Below the pieces are notes generated by a model. It was not told where the DNA came from and ran no database searches. It saw nothing but the letters and a program-made list of their open reading frames with translations. Below, piece by piece: positions 25,001-32,358 of a stretch of 64,000 bases of DNA. The translations under genes were made by a program, and so were the position numbers. Source of the DNA: JAVJST01 sp040219295 (GTDB taxonomy: Bacteria > Pseudomonadota > Alphaproteobacteria > Rhodospirillales > Casp-alpha2); contig JAVJST010000008.1 of the NCBI GenBank assembly GCA_040219295.1, positions 186,001-250,000 on the forward strand, written 5' to 3'. Positions within the stretch are counted from its first letter, which is position 1, and each line of letters opens with the position of its first letter.

Positions 25001-25946
25001 CATCGCCGGTTGCCTGATCGTCGGCGACCAACCCGTCCTCGGCAGCCTGCTCCGCCTCAAGCGCGGCAAGTTCCTCCGGCGTCAGTTCCTCTTCGGCGAC
25101 CTCTTCTTCGGGTGGCGCCTCGTCGGTCGCCTCGGCGTCGTCGTCGCCCGCCTGGCCCTCGGCCGCCTGTTGTTCGTCGGCCGGCGCCTGGTCCTGTCCC
25201 TGGTTGCCGCCTTCCTGGTTCTGACCACGCGGCGGTGGCGGCGGACCCGCCATCGGTGGACGGAAAGCAGCCGGCAGGGCATCAATGGCGCCGCCGTAAG
25301 CACCCGCCAGTTCTTCGGGCGGCATGATCCGCGGTTCGGGCGGCGCGGTGAAGAAACTCGTCGGCTCGACGGTCTGGCCCGCCTGGTTGATGACCTGAAC
25401 GCCGCCCGCGTTCTGCAGGACCGCTTCACCCACTGTGCCGTCAGGGTCATCGACCAGCGTGATCGACGATTGTTCGCCCTCGGGACGGACGCGCGCCGCC
25501 AGGCTGGTGCCGCGGATGCCGATGACGACCGACGGGGTCTGAATGCTCAGCGAGTCAGGGTCTGTCTTGGCGATGGCGCCGCTGACGAACGAGAAGACGC
25601 CCTCAGAGACGGTCATCAGCATGGAGCCGTCCGGACCCTCGGGGTTGTAGACCATCTCGTCGATGACGAGATCGCTGTCCGGTCCCAGCGCCATCACCGA
25701 CTCGTCCTCGAAGATCACGGCGACGTCGCCGTCGTCGCCGGTCTGCAACCGGTCGCCGGCGAGGATCGGCGCGCCGGTCGCGAGTTCCTCGGTTGAGCCA
25801 TCGGGATGCACGACGGTGACGGCGCCGTTGACCGTTTCGGCAACGCCGATCTGCAGCGGCGCGTCTGTGGCCTGGGCGAGTTCGGTCGCACCAGTCACGC
25901 TGATCACGTTGAGTTCCGGTGGCTGCGAGCCGCGGTCGTCAGGCAT
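22026..25946 (-). CDS. Giant FecR / [x-A-S]-repeat / propeller-like / RTX protein, probable type I secreted adhesin
   Basis: 1306 residues, strongly acidic. In order: FecR-like domain (about 35-165, with 'IRGTSLAARV'), a Pro/Glu/Ala-rich linker (225-500) including a run of nine prolines, an Ig/cadherin-like domain (about 500-735) split by a long [x-A-S] tripeptide array (548-683), seven repeats of about 50 residues (748-1120) of the type 'GGFVVVW.S...D..YGQRYDS.G...GSEF.VNT' that suit a seven-bladed beta-propeller, and four to five RTX nonapeptides (about 1147-1207) with a C-terminal region lacking a signal peptide. The RTX end and the divergent ABC/HlyD/TolC genes point to type I secretion. 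A FecR domain at the N-terminus of such a protein may anchor or retain it; that is inference. An adhesin or matrix role is the best guess. Confidence 0.88.
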   Translation of the reverse strand: MPDDRGSQPPELNVISVTGATELAQATDAPLQIGVAETVNGAVTVVHPDGSTEELATGAPILAGDRLQTGDDGDVAVIFEDESVMALGPDSDLVIDEMVYNPEGPDGSMLMTVSEGVFSFVSGAIAKTDPDSLSIQTPSVVIGIRGTSLAARVRPEGEQSSITLVDDPDGTVGEAVLQNAGGVQVINQAGQTVEPTSFFTAPPEPRIMPPEELAGAYGGAIDALPAAFRPPMAGPPPPPRGQNQEGGNQGQDQAPADEQQAAEGQAGDDDAEATDEAPPEEEVAEEELTPEELAALEAEQAAEDGLVADDQATGDEDASAFADALSEADPFGGNEEAAAAAEAAFNEALANGATLDEATQAAMAAGTDVVETAGEELAVETESVEETGVINDMTSTVQSSPVFSPPVSGGSFGTATTATVGQAGATQGDFSAGTDGDDGGDDGFGDEDGEADDGELSVLPPPPPPPATEPVDVTEPDPSPEPAPEEPPASTVIGSAPVASSAELFTLEAVSWGTAFRISDAEDTPPQLSVSISTQPTSGSLTVLDVGSQASVASRAAVASRAGSASQAAVASMASVASVGSVATVTTRAAVASIASRAAQASIASQASIASRASQGSQAEAGLQFFVPSQASYASYASVASQAAVSSAASRASVASVGSTASAASVASVASQASQASHAAVASFAGADGQSSQASFAGETVYDYQPNVGASGTDTFVYSVTDSNGNTTQASINVTIQTMTTQAGTETNVNTVNTTGTQSLASIAADHFGQHVVVFLDGNTGDILAQRFDSSGAKLGTEFVVNTTATGNQSVSVNANAVSYLDNGDFVVVWESDHGGTNDVYMQRFTSVGDPLGTETIVNVTATNSQSHASVAGLNTGGYVVAWTGGNTTFDTFIRIFSPDGQGGSELQVNTGVTASSSASAPKVAALKDGGFVVTWSSGDTTNDDVYAEIYDDQGNVVTAEFQVNTTTTNVQDEMSVAALDDGGFVVVWASDASGDFDIYGQRYDSTGTAQGSEFVVNTTTSNSQDIPEVTGLEDGGWLVTWTADSGLDGTGDGIFAQRYNSDGTTNGSEFQINTLATGDETDSALATVPDGGFIAAWHSTDGDGTTDTGVLSKVFFIGGSSALNETGTAGNDAYIGSILADVIDSLGGDDEIFGMAGNDTLTGGDGNDLIQGGPGDDIIDGGAGNDLLYGESGTDTITGGTGSDSFYFDNQTGNTTVLDFTPGTDKLIIDHGLLGDQDIVFEQLSATTYNGTNATNPNANIIVDDQGDVYHDSNGNASGGYTLIGTVEDGAAAVPTMSSSDVEKS
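22326..22508 (-). repeat. RTX calcium-binding nonapeptide repeats
   Basis: Codes for tandem GGxGxDx(L/I)x units near residues 1147-1207 ('GGDGNDLIQ', 'GGPGDDIID', 'GGAGNDLLY', 'GGTGSDSFY'). These form a calcium-dependent parallel beta-roll in the extracellular space and are typical of type I secretion substrates. Confidence 0.93.
22587..23705 (-). repeat. Seven propeller-like repeats of about 50 residues
   Basis: Seven copies are countable between residues 748 and 1120. Each has a 'VNT.T...Q' start, a hydrophobic 'G(G/D)F(V/I)V.W' strand, a variable Asp/Gly loop and 'Q.(R/K)(Y/F)(D/N)S.G...G(S/T)E(F/T)'. Seven copies of a four-strand unit suit a closed seven-bladed beta-propeller; the fold is inferred. 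Copies 3 and 4 are the most diverged. Confidence 0.75.
23898..24305 (-). repeat. [x-A-S] tripeptide array inside the adhesin
   Basis: Residues 548-683 keep a strict three-residue period: a small residue (Ser, sometimes Ala/Thr/Gly) at every third place, usually Ala before it, and a variable residue (Val, Gln, Arg, Ile, Tyr, Met, His) in the first place. One gap (618-628, with 'LQFFVP') interrupts the array but the phase is kept across it (Ser617 to Ser629 is four periods). Serine codons are mixed (TCC, TCG, TCA, AGC, AGT), so the pattern is kept at protein level and is not fresh DNA slippage. Confidence 0.9.
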
Positions 25947-26070
25947 GGTCGTGTTCTCCGAACCTGGCCCTTACCGTCAAAAACGCAAAGTCGCGGCGCG
26001 GCTATGTCTCCTGAAGCAGGATCCAGACGCCTTCTGCCGCCCTTTTCCTAGAGAAATACGCCGCCGCTTA

Positions 26071-26085
26071 TTATCATTTCATTAA
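26071..26085. promoter_or_regulatory. Near-consensus CtrA box in the adhesin/exporter divergent region
   Basis: TTAT-N7-TTAA differs at one base from the CtrA consensus TTAA-N7-TTAA. It lies in the 225-bp gap between the divergent adhesin and ABC exporter genes, 87 bp ahead of the exporter start. An 11-base motif ATTAACGCTAA overlaps its right half and recurs inverted at 29249-29259, beside the box before the tolC-like gene. Confidence 0.45.
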
Positions 26086-26171
26086 CGCTAATCTATCACG
26101 ACTTGTCCGTCGGGCAAATCGACCGGCGCGGCGGCCGCAGCGAGGACGAGCGGCAAAGACGGGAACTGGGC

Positions 26172-27926
26172 ATGGCCTCGGATCAAAGCGTGCGCGATAA
26201 CGACGACAGGTCATGGTTCAGGACCGCGTTCCGTGCCATTCGCGCGGCGCTCGGCGAGCTGATGGTCGCGTCGCTGGCCATCAATGTCCTGACATTCGCC
26301 GTTCCCGTGTTCATCTTGCAGGTCTACGACCGGGTCATTGCCCAGGCCGGGCTGACAACGCTGCAGGGGCTTGTCATCGGCATGGCCGGCGTTGTCGTCT
26401 TCGATTTCATCATGCGTCAGGCGCGCGGCGCACTGTTGCGTGAGTCCGCCGCCAAGCTCGATTCCAGCATCGGTCAGTCCCTGTTCGACAAGATCATGAG
26501 CCTGCCGCTTCGCCATCTCGAGGTGCGCCCGACCGCCTACTGGCAGGCCTTGTTCCGCGACGTCGACCATATCCGCAGTTTCATGTCCGGCGCCGCCGTC
26601 GTGGCGATCGCCGACGTGCCTTTCGCAATTCTCGGCATCGTTCTGATTTCATTGGTCGCACCGCCGGTCACCGCTGTCCTCTATGTCGCGATCCCGGTCT
26701 TCATTCTGCTGGCGTGGCGCGCAGGCGCCGTAAGCACGCGTCACGAAAACACCGAGCGCAAGGCGACCAGCCGCCGTGATGCCCTGCTCGGCGATTTGAT
26801 CGGTGCCCGCACCACGGTCAAGGCCGTGGGCGGCAGCACTTACCTGCGCCGCCAGTGGGAACGCCGCCAGGCGGATACCATCGCAGAGAACATGGAGCGC
26901 GGCGCGTCCGGCGAGCGCTATCACCACATCGGCCACTCCATGCAGCAGGTCACGCTGGTCGCTATCGCCTCAATCGGCGCCATCGGCATCCTCGATCAGA
27001 CCCTCACCATCGGCGCGCTGGTCGCCGCCAACATGATCGCCAACCGCGTCATCCAGCCGCTCAACCTGATGGTCGCGCAGTTCCGCGCCTTTTCGCAGTT
27101 CCGCCAGTCTCTCGCCCGTCTCGATCAGGTCTTTAATCTACCCAGCACCAACCAGGAACGTTCGGTCAATCTGCAGCGCCCAAAGGGCCGGATCGCGCTG
27201 GAGAAGGTCATTTTCCGCTACGCCCGCGACGACCAGCAGAATGCCATCGAGGGCGTATCAGCCGGGTTCGGCCCAAACGGTCTGCACGCGGTCGTCGGCC
27301 CAAACGGCAGCGGCAAGAGCACACTCCTGAAGCTGATGCGGGGCCTCTACGGACCGCTGAGCGGCCGGGTATTGCTCGACGAGGGCGACCTGGCGCAGTT
27401 CTCCGATGCCGAATGCCATGGCTGGATCGGCTACGTACCCCAGTCGACCAGGCTGATTTCCGGACCGATCAAGGCCAACCTGGTAATGGGCGGCGACGAC
27501 CCGAGCGACGAGGAACTGGTGCGCGCCACAACGCTTGCCGGGGCACATGCCGATATCCTCGCGTTGCCCGGCGGTTATGCGACGCCGGCCGGCGAAAACG
27601 GCGACAACCTGCCGGGCGGTCTGCGCCAGCGGCTCGCCATCGCCCGTGCCCTGGTCGGCGACCCGCCGGCCCTGCTGATGGACGAGCCGACCAACGATCT
27701 CGACCCGGAGGCGACCACCGCCCTGATCACCATGTTGAAATCGTTGTCGAAGGATCACACGGTGGTCGTCGCAACCCATAGCCTCGACCTGCTGGAAGCC
27801 TGCGACAACATCCTCGTGCTCGAGAAAGGCCGCGTGAAGGGCGGGGGACCGGCCTTTGAGGTACTCAATCACCTGCAATCGGTCGGCGTCCTCAGCCAGC
27901 GCAATCCCTCGGGAGACGACTCATGA
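26172..27926 (+). CDS. Type I secretion system ABC transporter (permease-ATPase)
   Basis: 584 residues: a short cytoplasmic start, a six-helix ABC exporter domain (about 30-320) and an ATPase domain (about 330-580). Motifs: Walker A 'GPNGSGKST', Walker B 'ALLMDEPTNDLD' and the H-loop 'VATHS'. The signature motif reads LPGGLRQR in place of LSGGQRQR. There is no N-terminal C39-like domain, as in PrtD-type exporters of RTX proteins. The start at 26172 gives a usual N-terminus; an in-frame start at 26103 is possible. It overlaps the hlyD-like gene by 4 nt and lies divergent from its likely substrate gene. Confidence 0.93.
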   Translation: MASDQSVRDNDDRSWFRTAFRAIRAALGELMVASLAINVLTFAVPVFILQVYDRVIAQAGLTTLQGLVIGMAGVVVFDFIMRQARGALLRESAAKLDSSIGQSLFDKIMSLPLRHLEVRPTAYWQALFRDVDHIRSFMSGAAVVAIADVPFAILGIVLISLVAPPVTAVLYVAIPVFILLAWRAGAVSTRHENTERKATSRRDALLGDLIGARTTVKAVGGSTYLRRQWERRQADTIAENMERGASGERYHHIGHSMQQVTLVAIASIGAIGILDQTLTIGALVAANMIANRVIQPLNLMVAQFRAFSQFRQSLARLDQVFNLPSTNQERSVNLQRPKGRIALEKVIFRYARDDQQNAIEGVSAGFGPNGLHAVVGPNGSGKSTLLKLMRGLYGPLSGRVLLDEGDLAQFSDAECHGWIGYVPQSTRLISGPIKANLVMGGDDPSDEELVRATTLAGAHADILALPGGYATPAGENGDNLPGGLRQRLAIARALVGDPPALLMDEPTNDLDPEATTALITMLKSLSKDHTVVVATHSLDLLEACDNILVLEKGRVKGGGPAFEVLNHLQSVGVLSQRNPSGDDS

Positions 27927-29212
27927 GCGCGATCGACGCGGTGATCGGCGAACGTCGCCGCTCGTTATGGCTCTATCCGTCGCGGCTCGTCATCCTGCTG
28001 ATGGCGACCCTTGCCGTGTGGGCCTGGCTCACCCCCCTCGACGAAGTCGCCGTTGCCGAAGGCGCGGTCGCGCCTGAAGGCAAGATCAAGGTCGTGCAGC
28101 ATCTCGAGGGTGGCATCATTCGTGAACTGATGGTCGCCGAGGGCGACGCCGTCACCGCTGGCTCGCCGCTGCTCAGGCTGGAGCTCGACGCGGAACGATC
28201 GAATCCCGAGGAACTGCGCGCCGAACTCGACGGCCTGCTGCTCGCCCGCGCGCCGTGGGCGGCCGAAATCGATGGCGCGACGCCGGCGTTCGACCCTGGA
28301 GCGGCCCAGCGCCGACCCGACGACGCGGCCCGAGCACAGCAGACCTTCGAAGCCCGCCAGGCCGAGATCAGAAGCGCGCTCGACGTCGCCAAAAAGCGAA
28401 TCCGCCAGCGCGGACTCGCCATCGAAACCCTAGTGACGCGCCAGCGCGCCAAGCAGAATGATCTCGTTCTGGCGCAGGAGAACCTCGCCATCGCCTCGCA
28501 GGCGGCGAGTTCCGGGCTGGCGACCCGGACCGAGGAACTGGAACTCCAGCGCGAGGTCGAACGGCTGATCGGCGATATCGACACCCTGACCGCGGAAATC
28601 AGACAAGCCCGGGCCGACCGCGACGAGGCCAGCGCGCGCCTCACCGAAACACGCAGCCGCTACGCGGCGGAGGCGACCGAACGCCTCGGCGAGATCGACC
28701 GCCAGATCGGACAGATTCGCGAGATCCTCGCCAGTGCGCAGCAACAGACCCTGCGGACCACGATCCGCGCGCCGATCGACGGCATCGTCAAGAAGATGCG
28801 CTACCACACGATCGGCGGCGTGGTGCGGCCCGGGGAAGCGATCATGGAGATCGTGCCGGCACGCGATGATCTCGTCATCGAGGCGCGGCTGCATCCCCGC
28901 GACCGGGGCTACGTCGCCGTCGGCCAGCCAGCGACCATCAAGATCACGACCTACGACTTCACCCGTTACGGCACGCTCAACGGCCGGCTGACCCTGATCG
29001 GCGCTGACGCCGACGAAACCGACGAAGGCGACCCCTACTTCCGCATCGTCGTCGAAGCCGACCGGCCCTACCTCGGCACCGCGAACAATCCGCTCCGGAT
29101 CAGCTCCGGTATGGAGGCCCAGGTCGATATCCACACCGGCACCCGGACGGTACTGGAGTACTTCCTGCGCCCGCTTCTGCGCCTGCGCCACGATGCATTC
29201 CGCGAACGCTGA
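27923..29212 (+). CDS. HlyD-family periplasmic adaptor of the type I secretion system
   Basis: 429 residues: a short cytoplasmic start, one transmembrane helix (about 13-35), a lipoyl-like half motif 'GKIKVVQHLEGGIIRELMVAEGD' region near residues 52-75, long coiled-coil hairpins (about 130-265) and a beta-barrel part with 'IRAPIDGIVKKMRYHTIGGVV'. This is the membrane-fusion protein that connects the ABC exporter with the outer-membrane channel. ATGA overlap with the exporter gene shows tight coupling. Confidence 0.94.
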   Translation: MSAIDAVIGERRRSLWLYPSRLVILLMATLAVWAWLTPLDEVAVAEGAVAPEGKIKVVQHLEGGIIRELMVAEGDAVTAGSPLLRLELDAERSNPEELRAELDGLLLARAPWAAEIDGATPAFDPGAAQRRPDDAARAQQTFEARQAEIRSALDVAKKRIRQRGLAIETLVTRQRAKQNDLVLAQENLAIASQAASSGLATRTEELELQREVERLIGDIDTLTAEIRQARADRDEASARLTETRSRYAAEATERLGEIDRQIGQIREILASAQQQTLRTTIRAPIDGIVKKMRYHTIGGVVRPGEAIMEIVPARDDLVIEARLHPRDRGYVAVGQPATIKITTYDFTRYGTLNGRLTLIGADADETDEGDPYFRIVVEADRPYLGTANNPLRISSGMEAQVDIHTGTRTVLEYFLRPLLRLRHDAFRER

Positions 29213-29253
29213 AGCCCGTTATCTCGAATCCTAACGGAATCAGCCGCTTAGCG

Positions 29254-29268
29254 TTAATCCGGCATTAA
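29254..29268. promoter_or_regulatory. Perfect CtrA box upstream of the tolC-like gene
   Basis: TTAA-TCCGGCA-TTAA is an exact match to the CtrA consensus TTAA-N7-TTAA. It lies 93 bp ahead of the tolC-like start in the 148-bp gap after the hlyD-like gene. CtrA is the alphaproteobacterial regulator of cell cycle, motility and adhesion; function here is inferred from the match and the context. Confidence 0.55.
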
Positions 29269-29360
29269 CTATACTGCGCAAAATTGCTATATCTATGGGG
29301 ACTCCGATTCGCGTGCACGACATACGGTAGGAATCCGCCAAACAACGAAGGGGGCCGTGG

Positions 29361-31175
29361 TTGCCAATTCCGCCTAGAACGCGACGATCCGCCCTCCCGG
29401 CGAGGCGCGGATTTATTAGGATTCCAGCCGCTTGCGCGCTGGCCGTCGCATTGTTCATACCTACCGCCACCCAAGCCCGCCCGCTCGAGCAGGAGTTGCG
29501 AGCCCTGCTCGCAGACTATCCGGCGATCGGTGCCAGCCGCGCCGAGATCGACGCTCGCGGCGAGGACACTCGGGCCGTCGCCGCCGCCGCGCTGCCGCTG
29601 GTAACGACAACGGCCGAGACCGGCGCTGAACGCACCGACCAGCCGTCCAACGAACAATGGCGCAAGCAGGTTGGAGTCACCGCTACCTACAACCTATGGG
29701 ACGGCGATGCGACGCACCATCAGCTGCTCGCCAGTCGCGGCAGCGAGGAACTTGGCAAGAGCGATCTCGCCGGCCTGCGTAACCGGGTCCTGATGGATGG
29801 TATCGCCGCGTATCTCAATGTGGTGCAGCAGGAAAAGCTCTACCGGCTGGCCGACCGGCATGTCTCGATCATCACCGACATCACCGACTACATCACTCGC
29901 GAACGCGAGAGCGGTCGCATGACTCTGGCGGATTCACTGCAGAGCCGCGCCCGCCTGCAGCAGGCGCTCGAGGCCCGGATATCCTTCAACGGCGGACGGC
30001 GTCAGGCGATGTCGCGTTACCGCAAACTGTTCCGCCACACACCCGAGGTCGATTCGATGCAGGACCCGGTCGCTCCGTTCGCCGCGATGCCTGCCTCCGT
30101 CGAAGATGCCGTGCAGACGGCGATCGACCGCAACCCGCTGGCAGAGAGAGCGCGCCATGCGATCGACGTCGCCAACGCCCAGCGCCTGGCCGCTGGCGCC
30201 GGCCGGATGCCGCGCCTCGATCTCGAAGGAACGACCGATCTCAAGCACGACTACGACGGCTCGGACGGTAGCGAAGCCGAAGGTTCGGTGGTGATGAAGC
30301 TGAGTTGGGACCTCTTCGACGGCGACCGCACCAACGCGTCGCAGATGGCCGCCGCCCACCGCCAGTCGGCCGCGCTCGCCAACCTACGCCAGCTCGAGCT
30401 CGACATCGAGGAACGGGTCCGCCAGATCTGGCATCGCGCCAAGACCGGCGAGGAACGCCTGGAGGCCCTGGTCGCCGCAGAGAACATCGCGCTCGAAGCC
30501 TACAATGCCCGCTACACACTGATGACCTCGGGTTCGGAAACCATTATCAACGTGCTCGACACCGCGCTGGAAGTCCTCAATGTTCGAACCGCCCTGGTGA
30601 CGGCGGACTACCAGCATCGTCTGTCGACCTACCGCCTGCTCAGCGCGACCGGACAGCTGACCGCGGATTCGATGTCGCACATTCTCGCGGTTGAACCGCT
30701 GCGCATCGACGCCATCGACAGTCTGCCGGCCGACCTCACCAACGTCGACGTCGCCATGATACAGCCAATGCAAGCAGCCCAAACGGCGCAGCCGCTGGCA
30801 CCGGCCACCCCCGAGCCGACGGCGTTGCCGGACGACATCATGGACCTGATGCCCAGCGTTCCAGCGCAATCCGTCACACCGTCGCAACTGCAGCCTTCCG
30901 ACATGGCGGCCGCGCCCGGAACGTCGGCCCCGCCCACGCCGGTCGACATGAGCAACGCCTACTACGTGGTGCTGAGTGCCAACCGGGTCGCCGCCAATGC
31001 CGAACGCGACGCGCGACGGCTCGATCTGCCGGGCATCGCGGTCGAGACCTTCCAGGTCGGCGGCAAGCCGATGCACATGGTCGTCGTCGGTCCGTTGCCG
31101 GAACCGGAGGCCCGCGTCGTGCAGGGCGAGGCGCTCGGTGCCGGCGTGCTCGACGCCTGGCTCAAGAAACTTTAG
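29361..31175 (+). CDS. TolC-family outer-membrane channel with C-terminal SPOR-like domain
   Basis: 604 residues: a signal peptide (about 1-39, ending 'TQA'), a TolC/OEP body with long helices (about 45-440, 'GVTATYNLWDG' and 'LSWDLFDGDRT' mark the paired beta segments), a Pro/Ala/Gln linker (about 455-525), and a final 75 residues that look like a SPOR domain ('YYVVLSANRVAANAERDARRL...VVVGPLPE'). SPOR domains bind denuded septal peptidoglycan, so the channel might be tied to division sites. The start is a TTG at 29361 with GAAGGGGG about 6 nt upstream. Completes the type I secretion set. Confidence 0.88.
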   Translation: MPIPPRTRRSALPARRGFIRIPAACALAVALFIPTATQARPLEQELRALLADYPAIGASRAEIDARGEDTRAVAAAALPLVTTTAETGAERTDQPSNEQWRKQVGVTATYNLWDGDATHHQLLASRGSEELGKSDLAGLRNRVLMDGIAAYLNVVQQEKLYRLADRHVSIITDITDYITRERESGRMTLADSLQSRARLQQALEARISFNGGRRQAMSRYRKLFRHTPEVDSMQDPVAPFAAMPASVEDAVQTAIDRNPLAERARHAIDVANAQRLAAGAGRMPRLDLEGTTDLKHDYDGSDGSEAEGSVVMKLSWDLFDGDRTNASQMAAAHRQSAALANLRQLELDIEERVRQIWHRAKTGEERLEALVAAENIALEAYNARYTLMTSGSETIINVLDTALEVLNVRTALVTADYQHRLSTYRLLSATGQLTADSMSHILAVEPLRIDAIDSLPADLTNVDVAMIQPMQAAQTAQPLAPATPEPTALPDDIMDLMPSVPAQSVTPSQLQPSDMAAAPGTSAPPTPVDMSNAYYVVLSANRVAANAERDARRLDLPGIAVETFQVGGKPMHMVVVGPLPEPEARVVQGEALGAGVLDAWLKKL

Positions 31176-31259
31176 CGACGTCCACATTTTCTCGTTTGCG
31201 CCACCGCGGAAGCCGGTTCAAAGTTTCCGCGACAGTTCAATGCTGTACAGGAGGGCGAG

Positions 31260-32342
31260 ATGAAAGCTGCCGTCTGCCATGCGTTCGGCGAGCCGCTGGT
31301 GATCGAGGACATCGAGATCGCCGAGCCGAACCAGGGTGAGATCAAGGTCAGGATGACTGCCGTCGCCATCTGCCACTCTGACATCCACTACGCGGAAGGC
31401 GCATGGGGCGGACCGCTGCCGGCCGTTTACGGCCACGAGGCGGCGGGCATCGTCGATGCCGTCGGACCCGGCGTCACCGACCTGGCACCGGGCGACACGG
31501 TGGTGGTCACGCTGATCCGCGCCTGCGGTCACTGTTATCACTGCTCCAAGGGCAACCGGACGATCTGCGAGCACGAGTTTCCGCTCGATGTCGAGGGACC
31601 GTTGAGCTACGCCGACGGCAATCCGATCAAGCAGAGCATGCGTACCGGCGCATTCGCCGAGTACATCACGGTCGACCGGAGCCAGGCGGCAAAGATCCCC
31701 GCCGACGTGCCGCCGACCTCGGCATCGCTGCTGGGATGCGGCGTGATTACGGGATTGGGCGCGGTCACTAACACGGCCAGGGTCCCGGCCCGCGCGACGG
31801 TCGTCGTCATCGGGACCGGCGGCGTCGGTCTGAACAGCGTGCAGGGCGCGGCGCTGTCCGGTGCGCGTACGGTGATCGCCATGGACATCGCCGAGAGCAA
31901 GCGCAAGACCGCGCTCGAGTTCGGCGCGACCCACGCGATCGACCCCAGCGCCAACGACGCGCGCGAGCAGATTCTGGCGGCGACCGACGGCCGCGGCGCG
32001 GATTTCGTTTTCGTCACCGTCGGCGCGCCCAAGGCGTTCGATCAGTCGGTATCGCTGCTGGCGCCGGGCGGTGCCGTCGTCTATGTCGGCATGCCGCCGG
32101 TCGGTGTCACCACCGCGATCGAGCCGTTGTCGGTCGCCGACTACCAGTACAGGGTGCTCGGCAGTTCGATGGGCTCGACCCACGTTCAGCACGACATTCC
32201 GGCACTGGTGCAACTTTACAAGCAGGGCCGGCTGAAGCTCGACGAACTCGTCTCCAACACCTATCCGCTTGAGCAGATCAACGAGGCCATCGCCGAGGTC
32301 AACCGCGGCGAGGTGCTGCGCAACGTCATCGTGTTCGACTGA
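31260..32342 (+). CDS. Zinc-dependent alcohol dehydrogenase (MDR family)
   Basis: 360 residues. Catalytic zinc ligands Cys38 ('ICHSD'), His59-Glu60 ('GHE') and Cys160 ('LLGCG') are all present, as are the four structural-zinc cysteines 89, 92, 95 and 103. The NAD site is 'GTGGVG' near 184-189. The 'LLGCGVITGLGAV' stretch recalls class III enzymes (S-hydroxymethylglutathione dehydrogenase), but the substrate cannot be fixed. AGGAGGG precedes the ATG. It is 16 nt ahead of an enolase-superfamily gene, with which it probably forms an operon for a sugar acid or a hydroxylated compound. Confidence 0.88.
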   Translation: MKAAVCHAFGEPLVIEDIEIAEPNQGEIKVRMTAVAICHSDIHYAEGAWGGPLPAVYGHEAAGIVDAVGPGVTDLAPGDTVVVTLIRACGHCYHCSKGNRTICEHEFPLDVEGPLSYADGNPIKQSMRTGAFAEYITVDRSQAAKIPADVPPTSASLLGCGVITGLGAVTNTARVPARATVVVIGTGGVGLNSVQGAALSGARTVIAMDIAESKRKTALEFGATHAIDPSANDAREQILAATDGRGADFVFVTVGAPKAFDQSVSLLAPGGAVVYVGMPPVGVTTAIEPLSVADYQYRVLGSSMGSTHVQHDIPALVQLYKQGRLKLDELVSNTYPLEQINEAIAEVNRGEVLRNVIVFD

Positions 32343-32358
32343 ACGGACCCGCGAAACC

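Noticed and set aside
24741..25330. Plus-strand Pro/Arg-rich and Gly/Arg-rich frames opposite the adhesin linker.
   Set aside because: They are shadows of low-complexity acidic coding DNA on the minus strand.
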